This document shows positions 49,826-62,487 of a DNA stretch of 64,000 bases, in pieces. The position numbers were made by a program, and so were the translations under genes. How positions within the stretch are numbered: the stretch's first letter is position 1; each line of letters begins with the position of its first letter. The DNA is taken from the NCBI GenBank assembly GCA_009739215.1, contig VSJF01000008.1, positions 682,001 through 746,000 of the forward strand, given 5' to 3'. The notes beneath the pieces were generated by a model that worked only from the letters and a program-made list of their open reading frames with translations, ran no database searches and was not told the origin of the DNA. The stretch comes from Floccularia luteovirens. Lineage: Eukaryota > Basidiomycota > Agaricomycetes > Agaricales > Squamanitaceae.

Positions 49826-52137
49826 TCAGAACCCAGCTTGGGCAGCTACCCGATCGGCAACAGAGCCTCTGGGTTCCCATGCCCTTTTATGTCCAGAATC
49901 GCCTTTAATTGTGAGGTTCTCTTCTTTCTTTGAGCCCCAGGCTCCGCCACCAGGTGTTTCTATTAGAATCTTATCACCTTTACCCATCCACACAGTAGCT
50001 TTCCCGCCAATATTAATTTCTCGCGTTTGTCCGTTATTTTGATCATCAAAGTCACAGTCTTCTTGACGTAATTGCTTGATCCAGGTGTTTCTACCCAATG
50101 CGCCAGGGCCACCTCCTTCCATTCCATATGGCTGTCTCGTTCGTCGCTAATCTGTATGTGAGAAGATTGACAAAAATACAACTTTTAGCGCTTACTTCTG
50201 ATAAAATCGATACTTGCATGGGTTCTAAGAACTCGATTTCGCGAATAACACCCTCCCCTCCATGCCATTTACCCACTCCCGCGGATTCATTTCGCAGACC
50301 AAAACGATGGAGCATTACAGGGTATCTTCGCTCAAGTATTTCTACATCGCCAATACGCGTATTAGTGATATGCGTGTGTACGCCGTCTGTACCGTGCCAA
50401 TTTGGTCCCGCTCCAGATCCTCCTGCGATTGTCTGCATGAAATTTGTTTTTAGATGCTTGGTAAAAGAGCAAAGCGAATACCTCGTAATATCCCCATCCA
50501 GCTATGCTTTTACCATCCTTGTCCTTTCCGCCGGTCCCGAAAGTAAGGTTGCTGTTGTGGGAAATGATTCGTTAGAACGTGTAAATAGTATCGAAAGAAA
50601 CTGCTTACTTTGTACACCCTTGGCTGGCAGCGGCAGCGTGAAAAGCTTTCAGAACTACATCAACGATGCGCTGGGAAGTGAGCACATTTCCGCCGCAAAC
50701 GGCCGCAGTGCGTGATGGTGACAGAAGGGACTTCGGAGGAATCTTGACTAATATTTGTGTTTTTTAGCATGATAGGGTGTTCAGCAGAGTGGCGTTACAT
50801 ACTATCCAGCGGAACGAGGCACCCTGCATTCAACGGGATATCAAGGTCTAACATCGCGCGCATGCAGTAGATTACTGCTGAATGTACGACCGAAATAGGG
50901 GAGTTAAGGTTTCCACGGACCTCGCAGCCGGTTCCCGTGAAATCTAATATTGCCGACCCCTCTTGTTCGTTTATCTCCACTTTTAGCTGAATCTGGGGTT
51001 ACTACTGCTCAGCCCTCTGAATATATGAGTCAGTGGGTATGAAACGACGAACTGGAGAGCCATCATCCAGATAGTCGGTCGCTGATAGCACGTTTGTTCC
51101 AGCTCTCTTGGCAACATCCCGAAGGAGATTCCGAACAGACGTCTCTGCATTAGAACGAATGTGGTACATATATTCTTGTACGGTCTCCAGACCATAATCA
51201 TCAACGACTATGAAAGAACCCAAAATCAAATACTTAAAAGAGATGTGTCCGGAGATAAAACGTACTAGCATGGATCAGCTGAATGCCCTTGTGATTAGCA
51301 GCGATTTGCTAGATAATAAAACATGTCCAAGGCATGAGTCAGTAGAAATTCCATAAGTCACAGCAAGTACACACCGCTTTCAGATCGCTTTCAACATCAC
51401 GTATGTTTCTGCATCCGGAACTACCTGGGTATTGACTGGGTTTATCAATCATATATTCGTATAGCCCTTTTTTGTCGAATACGCCTCCATCCACGATTTT
51501 AAAGCTAACGATCTCTGCTCCTTCTTCGAAGATGTTGACAGAAGTAGGCGGCATTGAACCGGGGAGTATACCACCAATATCTGCGTGATGTCCGCGCGAC
51601 GCAGTGAAGAATATGATTTTCTTAGATTTTTCATCGAACACAGGTGTTATAATAGTGATATCCGGAAGATGACTAGAGCATATTTGATAATTGAAAACCA
51701 TCAGCAGTATGATATGAAAGGGTAACATACGAGCCGCCAGCATGAGGTGAGTTCGTCATCAGTACATCACCTTCCTTCAGCTCTTTCCCATAAAGGTTCA
51801 TTTGATATTTGACAGCACTAATCAGTCCAGTCAGCGAAGCAGAATAGTACTGATAAGTCGGAACTTACAAGCTCATGGACCCTAAATGAATTGGTATGAA
51901 TGGGGCATTGGCTACGAGATCACCATCTGGTGCAAACAAAGCGCAAGAAAAGTCAAGTCGTTCTTTGATGTTGGTGCTAATTGATGTCTGTTGAAGCGAC
52001 CGTCCCATAGCTTCTGCAACACTCATGAAACGGTTCGCAAACAGCGTTAGAAGAATCGGATCTGGTTTGTTAGTGGTGGGTCCTGGAGATGGGGTTTTGG
52101 TTTCAGTCATGGTGTGTATGCTGATGATTGGGTTCAC
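49826..52137 (-). CDS. Stand-alone hydantoinase B / 5-oxoprolinase C-terminal-type protein
   Basis: Starts [20 protein letters not shown] and goes directly into the HyuB fold: [161 protein letters not shown] and a C-terminal [11 protein letters not shown]. Many introns. Typical fungal 5-oxoprolinases are ~1,280 residues with an N-terminal ATP-binding HyuA half; here only the B half exists, and the next gene starts 347 bp upstream in the other direction. So it may need a separate A subunit or do something else. A second Met (52110) is a possible start. Confidence 0.85.
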
Positions 52138-52483
52138 GATCCGCCTTTTTGTATGTTAAATCGTTCGTTCCGCTTGTATTCCGGGGTGGCTGTGGTAAGA
52201 CTATTTAGTAACACCCAAATGCGTTGTGATTACTGGATGATGATAGTTGTTTGAAAGAGTCGTAAGAATTCAAGAAACAACATGTGTGTGTGCGCGATGA
52301 ACTCAAGAGCGCTATCCTGTAGAGATGAACATCATAATCGTCGTCTTTGTAAGGAATGATTTGATCGTAAGCATGAACGGCTACACTCTCCGTTAACTCC
52401 GTCAGTCAGGGTAACGACAGCTCTCAAACCTGGCTGCACACTAGCACCCGAGCCCTACCTACTTGCTGTCGAGCAAACTTGTC
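52138..52483. promoter_or_regulatory. Divergent promoter region HyuB / UBR7
   Basis: 346 bp separating two head-to-head genes; no room for a HyuA domain. No individual sites resolved. Confidence 0.4.
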
Positions 52484-54086
52484 ATGGATGCTACCTTAGC
52501 TGAGTACTTGGAGTCCCAAGATCACCTTGTTCGAGAAGCTGCATTGGCCCTGCCACACCAATTTTCTCAATGCACTTATTCCAGAGGTTCGCTGAGGTTT
52601 CTATGGTTTTATCTGGTTTGGCAGAGCTGCTTTTGACGAAGTATCCTAGACAAGCCGTTTACTTGTGCCTAACCTGCCCAGAAGCTCGTGGCTTATGCTC
52701 AGCATGTTCCATCGCGTGCCACACCGATCATGAACAGGTTGAATTGTGAGCATGTCTCTATTTCCTTGCCAGCGACTTCTCTCGAAAGTTTTAGATTCCC
52801 AAAGCGCAACTTTCGCTGTGATTGCCCTACTTCAGCTATCGCACACAGTTGTACTCTTCATAAGACACTTGAAGACGAAAACCTCTCGAATATCTATGGC
52901 CAAAACTTCCAAGGTCTGTTTTGCAGGTGTGGAAGACCTTATAACCCTGCTACAGAAAGAGAAACTATGATTCAATGCCTAGCGTGTGAAGTCCGTTCGA
53001 ATTCATCTCTCTCTGTGTCGTCCAGTTGAACCATTGTTGTTTCTCAGGATTGGTTTCATGAATCGTGCTGCAATCTGCGGGAGAGACTGAGTTCTAGGGA
53101 ACCATCCCCAAACATTACTCCTTCCGACTCAAATCATGTGGAAGACAATGATAATGTATCAGAAACCTCATCAGGCCTTCCACCCCCGTTTATCTCTGGT
53201 GAAGAATATGAAAGCTTTGTGTGTGGAGCATGTGCTTCGAGCATTCAAACTTTGAGAAAGTACGCGGGTACACGCGGGGTAATGATGGTGCTACGAGATA
53301 ACATCCATGAGCCATGGCGACGTGTAAACGGTGACGTACACACTCCAGAGGACTCTATTACAGTACATGAAGAGATTGGACCTTCTGAAATCCGAAAAAA
53401 GCGGCCACTTTCGCCTTCTGCTTCAGAACCCCAACATACGAAAAGGTCCCGAGGACAATCATCAGAATCATCTCCTCACACGCCTTGCCTGGCCCCCGCT
53501 CCTAATATAGCCGCGCAAAAAATTTACTCAAACGGTATCACCACTGCTCTGGATCCTAACATTTCCCTAGGCACAGGAGATGTTTTCTTATGTGAAGGAT
53601 TTAGGCAACGTTGGTGTTGTTGCTCCGCAGTAAGTCAGCAGTTCGGTCAAGAGATGTATCCATATGAATCGCACAGATTAGTGTCTACCTTCATTGAAAG
53701 AACACCCATATCTTCTCCAAGAAGAAGAAACATATGAACCGCCTGATGATCCTGATTCAGGTGATTTATTAATCCGACCTTACCAGTAGCTTTCGTGTAC
53801 TTATAAACTTCAACTACTTGTTTAGGTCTCTCTTTGGAAGAATTAGGTATACGTGCGTTAGAGCGCATTCCGCGTGACAGGGCCATTGATGGAATCCACG
53901 CGTTCAATGAAATGAAGTACGTGTCGCAATAACTATATACCTGCAACTGGGTCACAAGAATCTTGTTCTAGGGATGATCTCGTGAAATTTCTCCGCCCTT
54001 TTGCGCAATCTGGGAAGGTTGTCAATGAAAGTGATGTTAGAGAGTTCTTTGCATCTAAGAGAGAGGCTGCGGACGAGAAGAGGTGA
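52484..54086 (+). CDS. UBR7: UBR7-type E3 ubiquitin ligase (UBR box + PHD finger)
   Basis: Exons join to MDATLAEYLESQDHLVREAA, then a UBR-box: CTYSRELL ... YLCLTCPEARGLCSACSIAC, HTDHEQVEL, RNFRCDCP and a following HSC. Next comes a PHD finger: FCRCGRPY, MIQCLACEDWFHESCCNL and CGAC. A basic/Ser-rich linker (KKRPLSPSASEPQHTKRSRG) and a C-terminal segment (LERIPRDRAIDGIHAFNEMK, VNESDVREFFASKREAADEKR) complete it. This domain order is that of UBR7, linked in other organisms to histone H2B ubiquitination and N-degron recognition. Cys/His spacing looks complete. The start ATG opens the family-typical N-terminus. Introns ~50-60 bp; stop TGA 54084-54086. Confidence 0.88.
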
Positions 54087-54998
54087 AAATCTTACTTTTA
54101 GGTGAGAAATCTTCTCCTTTAATATATCTCCCTTTTAGCTTCGCTCATCTATTTGAGATCCTAGTCAATTTCGTTTACGAGAAGTCCTCACTTGTTTTTT
54201 CCAACCCTATTTATTGAATTTGTACAGCTTTTCTTGATCACACAGGACATGGTCAGACTCACATCCTACTTAGTGAGATGCCAAATTTAACGTGTTGATT
54301 GCGTGGCTAGTCCACATGATACTTGTTTTGACCGAGGTTTAATGACCCGGGAGGTCGTCTATCGGATTTATTCCTGGAGCGTGTCCAGGAGAAGGTTTCG
54401 GGAGCCCGCAAAATTCGAATTGTCCTACTTACCATGGTCAAATTCGTGTTCACTCATTATCCCCGTAGGGTGGTTGTTATGTTCGGCCGAATATAATAGT
54501 ATCCTTTCACGCTCTCTATCCATCATTCACACATGGACATGGAGTGGTCCCACCTGTTTTGTCAAACTGTTCATGTCAGACAAGATATCAAACTTGGGTA
54601 ATAGCCCAGTTTTGATTCGCTCTTAGAAGCTAGTCGACTATTGCTCGAACATCATTCCCAAATAGGAGGACTAAAAGGGATATCCTTTCCGGCTCATTCG
54701 GACTGTTCATCAAAGAAGTCGACCACCTTGCCTGAGACATCACCATGTGACAAAACATCCTTACCATTCTAAAATGAATTACCGTAAGAAAGTACCAGGA
54801 GTTGATCTTATGCCTCTACCGTGGAGTAGGTTGTCCTTTAGGATATCATTCAGATTACACTGCCCAAAAATTTTGTTTCAAAGGTCCCTAAGTACAACAC
54901 CGCGAAAAATAGATAAATAAATTACACTGTTACTAATTTACTGTTCCAAAGAATCTGACCAACATTGCATCATTTTCAAAACAATCCTTAATTGAGGG
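54087..54998. other. Convergent spacer UBR7 / acyl-CoA oxidase-like
   Basis: About 900 bp. The plus-strand ORF at 54303-54626 has no recognisable motif and no upstream exon support, so it was left out. Confidence 0.4.
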
Positions 54999-56893
54999 TC
55001 ATAGCATAGCTCGAAAAAGTTCCGTCTCCGGGAATGCATGGCCAGAGAAGACAGGAAGGCTCGAAAGGTAAGCCTTCCATGCAGTATCGGACACTATCGG
55101 CGCATTTACATATTGGTCAATTTTCAGGAGTTCGAAATACTTCGTCAGGTGAGGTATCATGGATGACACGGCTGCATCTTCCCTCAGGCGCTGTTCCATG
55201 CGCGAGATCCCCGCCTTTTCAGAGTACCATGCGGGATCTTGCCGCATAACTGCAACTTCGTATACATCAAGTACTGGCTTTGGAAGGCCCGCGTTTATAG
55301 CCGCGGAGTAAGCATGCGCATGTCCAATTGCTTCAATGACTTTCTGTGATTCAGGAAGAATAAGGGAATTGAAAGCGTTGCTACGATGGTCACGCTTTAT
55401 CGAGTTGAACATTTCAGAATGTTCTTCCAAGAGGGAGTTGGCGTGGAGTGCCAGAAGCGACTCGTCTGCTGGAGGCATTGGAATTTCGTATCGTCCTATC
55501 AACAACTCGGAAAATAAGCGGATGCACAGAGTAAGGACATCGCCTTCTGCGATGATCACTCCTTTTCCATCATTCTGTAGGAAATTTAGATCAGATAGGA
55601 GTTTTTGGAGTAAAATCACCAATCCCACCTCAATTTTAGCCATGTAGTTGTGCTCGAACGTTCCTTGGGCACCGCAACGCTCTGCAACTTCGGGTACACA
55701 TCGCTGGAAATGCCTACAAACCGTTGCTTTGACGATCACAGACATTGCATGCCTGACGCGATGGTCCACACTTTTTTGCATTGCGTTGTCAATCACTACA
55801 GGGAACCATTCAGATAGAACTAAGCCTACAGCAGTGGCGTGCGCGATTGGCCACTGTTGGGTACGGAATACCATGATAGGCGTCGGCTGGTTGCCTTTCC
55901 CGAGGATGCAGCGATGCATGGAGTACTTTCCACCAATGTATGCAACTGCTTTGATAGCGGAAATCCAGGGAGCTGGGACGGCCATAGTCCCTAATTGGAT
56001 TCTCCACACTTCATCCCACCAAGCTTCCAAGGGCTGCGATGGTAGAGCGGTATCAAGTATGTCAGAAGCCACAAGGGCAGTTGGAGGAAGGTGTACGTGA
56101 TTGAACCTGGTGATGGAGAAATCAAGTGGTTGGGTTCCACTTCTAGTTGGAAGGCGAATGGATTCAACACCACTGAACATCTCGTGCTTGTTGCAAACCG
56201 GTACAATAAAGAAGCGCGAACCCCGATCTTGTCCATGGACAATAAGTTTAGCCATTACTAAGGCTACCTTGGGGATCCCGAAAGCTGGGGTTGACGCTGG
56301 CATAAACCTTCAGAAGATTAGTAAAGAGCTATTTGTCTGAAGTTCCAAAGAACCTACTTAGCGGCTTCTTCTCTTGGGGTATGTAGAATGTATCCATCCG
56401 AAGTTTTTGTTGCCGTCGTTTCGATGTTGAAAGCATCCAACCCGTGTCCTCGTTCAGTCAGTAGGTAAATTCCGACGGTCTCAAACTTGAGTAGTTGGTC
56501 AACTAAGGGTTTGAGGTCTGGACGCCTCTTGAGGTGGCGCGAGAGTGTACCAATTGTCAAGCCAACATGGGCAGCTAGAATTGTGAACATTGCAATATCG
56601 AGTGAGCAAATTGGGTCGGTCATCAATGCCCAAAATTTCTTTGAGCAGAACTGGACGTCCGAGGCAGTGAGGGCTACACAAAAAATGTTCAGACCCCAGA
56701 ACGCGTTGCGAGGTAGAAAAAAGATAACAGACCATACGTCTGCATGACGAGTTTAGCTCTTTGGTATGAGATCATGACGCTTTCATCTTTGGATAACAAC
56801 TCCGTTCTGACCTGGAATAATGGGTGGAGGTAGAGTTTGTTGTTCATAGTGAAGATTCTGGAGTACGGGGGTGTCTGGACTTGCATTGACCAT
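54999..56893 (-). CDS. Acyl-CoA oxidase / acyl-CoA dehydrogenase-like flavoprotein
   Basis: N-terminal exon has HPLFQVRTELLSKDESVMIS and AKLVMQTYG. Later exons carry MTDPICSLDIAMFTILAAHV, RRPDLKPLVDQLLKFETVG, LLTERGHGLDAFNIETTA (FAD/substrate-loop region), TPAFGIPKVALVMAKLIV, then ITRFNHVHLPPTAL, TMAVPAPWISAIKAVAYIGG and a helical C-terminal domain (GGKYSMHRC, RTQQWPIAHATAVGLVL). This is the basidiomycete group of acyl-CoA dehydrogenase NM-domain proteins related to peroxisomal acyl-CoA oxidases. The C-terminus (Ala-Met-Leu) is not a canonical PTS1, so location is open. The start is uncertain: ATGs at 56893, 56886 or 56847, the first needing one base less in a CCC run. Confidence 0.75.
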
Positions 56894-59800
56894 ATTTTTG
56901 AGACCTCTTATCTTTTTTCCATGGTGCCGGTTATCGCTTAAGGAATAGTTTTCCGATAACATACAAATAGACATCAGCCCGCACCAAGATTCAAGGACGT
57001 GCATCTTATCTCCATTTCAGCTTTACATCATGAGTGATCTGGAAATAGTTCTAGGTTCACCCAAGGAGCTGAGAATAGAAGCATTCTCCTAATAGAGGTG
57101 GTGATCTAAAGAACCGGAGGCATCCATTTTGAGATAAGTACCTATCTCTGTCATGCATCTGTTTTGTAAAACGCAACGTCTAAAGGTGTATACCGCTCCC
57201 ACGAGACGTGGGACAGAGGGCCAACCTTCGGAACAACAATTTGCTGCCCAGGTCATCCGCATACTGCGCATTAGTAACTCGCCTGAAAACAGCTATGAAG
57301 TTTATCCGTGTGTAGTATAAGACAAGAAGAAATATGGCGATCCGAGATTGCTTCAAGTCGGAAGAGTCTACGTAGCGAATGACAAGGTGGTACTTTTAAG
57401 GGTTCTCGGTACAATTACCCCATGATGTAAGTACTGTATCACGTGAAGCAGTTCAATTACAGCCGGATTGGTCAGTCCTGGGGTAAGTAGATCACCACCT
57501 ATTTGGCGTTGGCGTTGGAGCTCTTTCCAAAAATAATTCACGATCCATACATATGGAAATTCGGTCCAGGTGCTCAGGATCCTCAGCAGCGCGGAAGCTT
57601 GCGAAACCGTTGATCTCCAACCTTATGAGTCCCTAGGCACAGAGAAAATGATTTGCATGATAAATTACCCTCTATCATTACACCTGCTTCTCCGATTCAA
57701 CGGCCAAACTATCCCTACCTTGTGACAAAAAAGACACATGTAATCTTCTGTGAACAGGCTCATGACTCGCTATGATCTAGATTTTCTGACGCTCCACAGT
57801 ACATAGACTAGCTCGACCGTCATGGTCAATAGATGCCTCAGGAGGCTCAGATAGTGGGGGGATTAGCAAAGGCCAAGAGCGATCCTTATCATGTTTCTAA
57901 GTTCCTTACAGAGCACATCTTACCAACTCTAGCACAATAGTCATTGGGTTGGGTACTCTATACTTTCTTTGCCAACTTCTTTCAGACCACAACAGAGAGG
58001 AAGCCACTGGTTCAATTTCAAGTCCGACTGTTCTGTGCCTCAGAAACTATTTACCATCGCTACCTCCCGCCGCAACTTCCCAGCTTTGACCCCTCGTTAA
58101 TCTTCCGTAAATCGGTGGAATGAGCCAAACAGTCTGGATTTACATGAGGAGTATTGCATGCCAGATCTCACCCATCCAAATGGTCTACAATCTCTCAGCG
58201 CATGTTTTTGTCCTTTTCTGTCTTTCTTACCGATCAACTTATTAATCACCACAATAATATTCAAAGTCACCGAAATTGTAGTGTACGGCACAGGCTTGTT
58301 TATTTTTGAGCGGCTCGCAAGTATCAGATACAGGGATAACTGAGCGGTGAAAGATATAGCGCGCTTTCATATTCGTCCGTCGCGGCGCGCCCGCAGCTTT
58401 TCACCATGTTTTATGTGTGGCTTTGAAGAATTTATGTGCTCAGTAATTAGTATTTTACGATCAGAATATTCCTTTAAAAGGTAACGAGCTTGCCATTAAT
58501 AGGGAAGATTAAATTATGTAATTAAAATTTCTTGTTAGTCTTACAAGCTTGGACGAACTCTAACCAACTCCCATGCATATGGAGAACACGCAGTTATTTT
58601 ACAGAAACCCAGGAAACACCCTAGTCCTGATCATGTGAAATTTCAAAGCCAAGTCGACCCCGTTTTTGATAGTGCACTTGAGGTGGTACTTGTAAGTCAT
58701 CGACATATTAATTTCTAAATACGGATTTTAGCAGTCTGGTTGATACTAGGAACTACCCGTTCAGAGTGACAGATCGCTATCGCCCATGTAAAGAGTACTG
58801 TTGGCCTGACGAGACTGTGAATATCAGTTCCGTTACATATGCGCCTCCACCAAATCGTGATTTTCATTCGAGGCACCGTCCCAAGGAACCGGAATGGATG
58901 TTCATCGGCACCTCAACATCTTTCCCGAAGGGGCTACGTACCATGACTTCAATGATGTGAAGCTCTTTCAGCCCCGTTGAAATGTACAAACCGACGTTTT
59001 GCCTGTCGGAATAGTTTTTGTCAATCACCGCTCTGAGATTAATTTGAAGACTATCATAATCATAAGTGAATGAGCCACGGTGAGGCTTGATATATTTATT
59101 TTACCGATATATCTCCATATGTAAATTTGTGGAGGACGCATGCTCATGATATTCGTTGTTGCAATGGTATGTACCGATCAAATATCGCTGAGTCCGTGCA
59201 TCGTGCCACGTGGTACACATAGGAGGGATGAGAAACTACTCGTTGCTTTCATGTGGTTTCGGCATATTGTACAATCCCAGGGTAACTTGTTGCTTTATCG
59301 TAGATTATGCTTATCATAGCGAACATACATGCACTGACATAGCCCGTCGGCTACGGATGATGACTCCAAGCTTCGGTTTCAAGCGCCTCTCAACAGAGGC
59401 GGGCGTTGGTCACGGCGGTGATTAGATTATAGTATTAGTAGTGCGCGGCATAAGCTATTACTGTACTAAGGAGTTTTACCCTGAGGATGACAGACAGTAA
59501 TTACGAAAGAATGACCGTCAGAGAAAGAAATTGCAACACGTTAATATTTTAATAATGAGCTTGATAATTGAATAATTGGAAAAATGCAATTCTTCTATGC
59601 ACTTGCCCGTGACACTAACTGTGGATGGCCGAGTGAGAAACCGCAGCCTGAATAGTTGTGCGATCGAAAGGTGTGACGCGAAGGACTTTGTGGCGCCGGC
59701 TGTATATCCTCCATTTGGATGTGTAAATATTTGGTCCACGCGGAGGGTCCATAACTATTTTTAAGTTATCCTTCTCCTGCTTCTTGGAATTGGGCTCGTG

Positions 59801-59897
59801 GCAATGCTTCAACTTATGGGAACAATTGTCTCTTTACATTACTATCTTGGCTGCCAGGTATAGCAACACCCACCACTCTCCCCATCCCACTACATTG
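56894..59897. other. Gene-poor 3 kb region
   Basis: No protein family recognised on either strand. Short ORFs at 57089-57271, 58097-58343, 58766-58960, 59210-59425 and 59518-59812 lack motifs, splice continuity or start contexts. No tRNA, rRNA or clear repeat found by eye. It ends with the promoter of the MFS gene. Confidence 0.4.
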
Positions 59898-61890
59898 ATG
59901 GCGGGCATCCATAATCAATATGCTGAAAATCGTGACTTCCCCAAACCTAGCAGCACCCCTAGTCGGTCCATATCACCTCAACATGAGGCCTCAAAAGAAA
60001 ACGTTGAATTGGCAGTACCAAGGGTCTCTCCTGACTTCCCCGAAGGCGGCTTGCAGGCCTGGCTAACCGTTCTTGGGGGGTGAGTCTCTCTAATCGCATC
60101 TGTCTAGATTTTTTTTGAATCTTTTCTTCATAAGGACAATAGTCTTGTTCTGTACTTTTGGCGTCGTTCAGTCATTTGGTGTATATCAGGACTACTACAC
60201 CGTCAGCCCATTTATCTCAATCTCGAACATGGCTCATCAACGCACTTATAGCGCATCTTCCTGTCAGAGCATACACCATCAGAAGTCAGTTGGATTGGTT
60301 CAACCCAAGTATTTTTTGTCTTTGCCCTGGGTTTACCTACTGGGAGATTGTTTGATGCCGGTTACTTCCATCACTGCCTTCTGTCTGGCAGTGCCACATA
60401 TTTGTTTTCGTAAGAGCCTTATTTGTATTTATGGAATTGCAGTGACTCTGGTCATCAGGATCATGATGTTATCACTTGCAAAACCTCATCACTACTATCA
60501 AGTTTTTCTCTCACAAGGGGTAGGCATGGGTCTAGGAATGGGTTTGATGATGCTGCCGTCTCTAACTATCGCATCTCATTACTTTCGGCGTCGTCGGTCT
60601 TTAGCAATGGGAGTAGTTGTTGCGGGTTTGTCCAACATTATTTTTATGTGTAGACATGTTAAAATGATACCAACAGGATCTAGCCTCGGTGGTTGTTTGT
60701 ATCCGATTCTGCTAAATAACATCTTTGGCCGCTCTGAGTTTGGTTGGGGCGTCCGGTGAGAGATGTAGCTCCTTAAGGCTGCATCAAAACTGACCTGACA
60801 CCACATCATGCAGAGCTGTTGGATTCTTGGATCTCGGTCTTCTTGTCATCGCAAATCTCATTATGAGGACAAGGCTTCCTCCAAAAAAAACTCGAGCAGC
60901 AGAGACATATAGGTTATTCAAGGAAGTTGTCACTGACCTCCCCTTCATTTCTTTGTTAATTGGCGGGTTCATGGTAAGTCTTAGTTCTCGAAGATGTTCT
61001 AGAGCGCGCACTCAGTGTCAGTCTAGGTGTTCTGGGGAGTTTTCATCCCCTGTAAGTAGTAATAAATTTCTTGGGCTCGTAAGGTTGACGCTATATTACT
61101 CAGTCTTCTATTTGCAATTATATGCTTCTCTCCATCACATCAATCCTAAATTCAACAAATATTCAGTAAGTGACGCATTCTAACTCATGTCTTCTACCCC
61201 AATGACACAATCCTGACAGTTGACTGTTATGAATGCCGCATCAATCATTGGAAGAACACTGCCGAACTTTATTGCCGATGTGTATGGTGCTGTGACAGGT
61301 AATGTTATTCAATTACCTAGTGCCTAAGTGCCTGCTGATTTATCTCTTCGAAAGTGATGATTGTGTGCTCCTTGATCTCTTCGGGGTTGATTTTTGGCAT
61401 ATTCGGGGCTTCTAGTACTGGAGGTGTAATCGCATTCGGAATCTGTTATGGATTTTTCTCTGGGGGAAGTAAGTTGTGCAATTTTGAACTCGAGGTTATG
61501 CCCTGAATTTGTTATTATAGTTGTGTCTTTGATTGCTCCTGCAGGTGGTGCTTTTGCGCAGCACCGCGACCTTTCAGATATAGGGTATTTCACAATTTTT
61601 AGCAAATAGTCTGTCTTTAAATTGAGTCTACTAAATTTAGAATTCGGATTGGGGTGTTGTCCTCCGGCATCTCTTTTGCTCTGCTCACGGGTAACCCAAT
61701 TGCTGGAGCTTTACTAGCTCCACCTCACTATCGTTGGGCAAATCCCCTTATATTCTCTTCCGTAGGTACCTATACCCACAAATACTAAAGTCTAACCTAT
61801 CTTTTCTAGGTTACATTGTTCGCCGGAGCGGTATTCCAAGCTATTGCATGGAAGTACCTATCCAAACGACGGGGTTCAAAACGTGTTTAA
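59898..61890 (+). CDS. MFS transporter, monocarboxylate (MCT)-like
   Basis: About 11 exons. The cytosolic N-terminus (MAGIHNQYAENRDFPKPSS) ends in PDFPEGGLQAWLTVLGG, the fungal MCT signature before helix 1. Helices and motifs follow: TIVLFCTFGVVQSFGVYQDYY, an intron 60201-60250 joining TRIFLSEHTPSEVSWIGST, FALGLPTGRLFDAGYFHHCL, FMLSL-like IMMLSLAKPHHYYQVFLSQG, GMGLMMLPSLTIASHYF with RRRRSLAMGVVVAG, GSSLGGCLYPILLNNIFG, GGFMVFWGVFIPF, NAASIIGRTLPNFIADVYG, FSGGIVSLIAPA, and a last helix AGAVFQAIAWKYLSKRRG. Twelve helices as expected (~450 residues). Plasma-membrane carrier; substrate unknown. In tandem with the FAD monooxygenase downstream. Confidence 0.9.
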
Positions 61891-62487
61891 CAATGAAACT
61901 CGATAGTTTCTATAATACTGTAAGATAGTTATTATGAGCAGCTCGCAAAACAACTTGAGGACGGTAAAATCATTTCTGAATAGACAATTCAGGGCTGTGA
62001 TTTATTAAATATAACGTGTTTTGTTAACACAGTGATGACCGCACCGAACCAATCTTGTTACGCGACCTCTAGCGCGGTAGATTATCATGCCAACACTTGT
62101 ATGATGGGAAAGTCCGAGATTGATACCACCATGACCATAGGACACTGTCACAATCAAGGTAGATGATTGTTCATGTGATCAAAATCAAAGTATCGAACCC
62201 CGATTAGTTGCACACCACATGCAATGTTTTTTTTTCCTTTGTACAAACTCCATTATTCTCACAATTATTACCAAGTATGGTCATTTGGTAGGCGCTTATG
62301 TCTTCACGTGCTGTCAAATGTAAGTACTTTGTTCACATAAACACCCGCATCTAAAGTTGATGTGGTGATGACCGGTGGTTTTGATGACCCAGGGCCCATT
62401 TAAGCCAAGAAATTGACATGCGCGGGATGCTTCTCAGACAGTTCAGAAAAGCTATTCAACTACTTCCCATCAACCCTTCTCGCATCG
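61891..62487. other. Spacer MFS / FAD monooxygenase
   Basis: 600 bp between two co-oriented genes, promoter of the monooxygenase. No gene seen. Confidence 0.4.

Noticed and set aside
54303..54626. 107-codon plus-strand ORF
   Set aside because: No recognisable domain, no splice continuity with UBR7, in a convergent spacer.
58766..58960. 64-codon ORF MTDRYRPCKEYCWPDETV...
   Set aside because: Looks faintly protein-like but has no partner exon, family or upstream context; treated as noise in the gene-poor zone.
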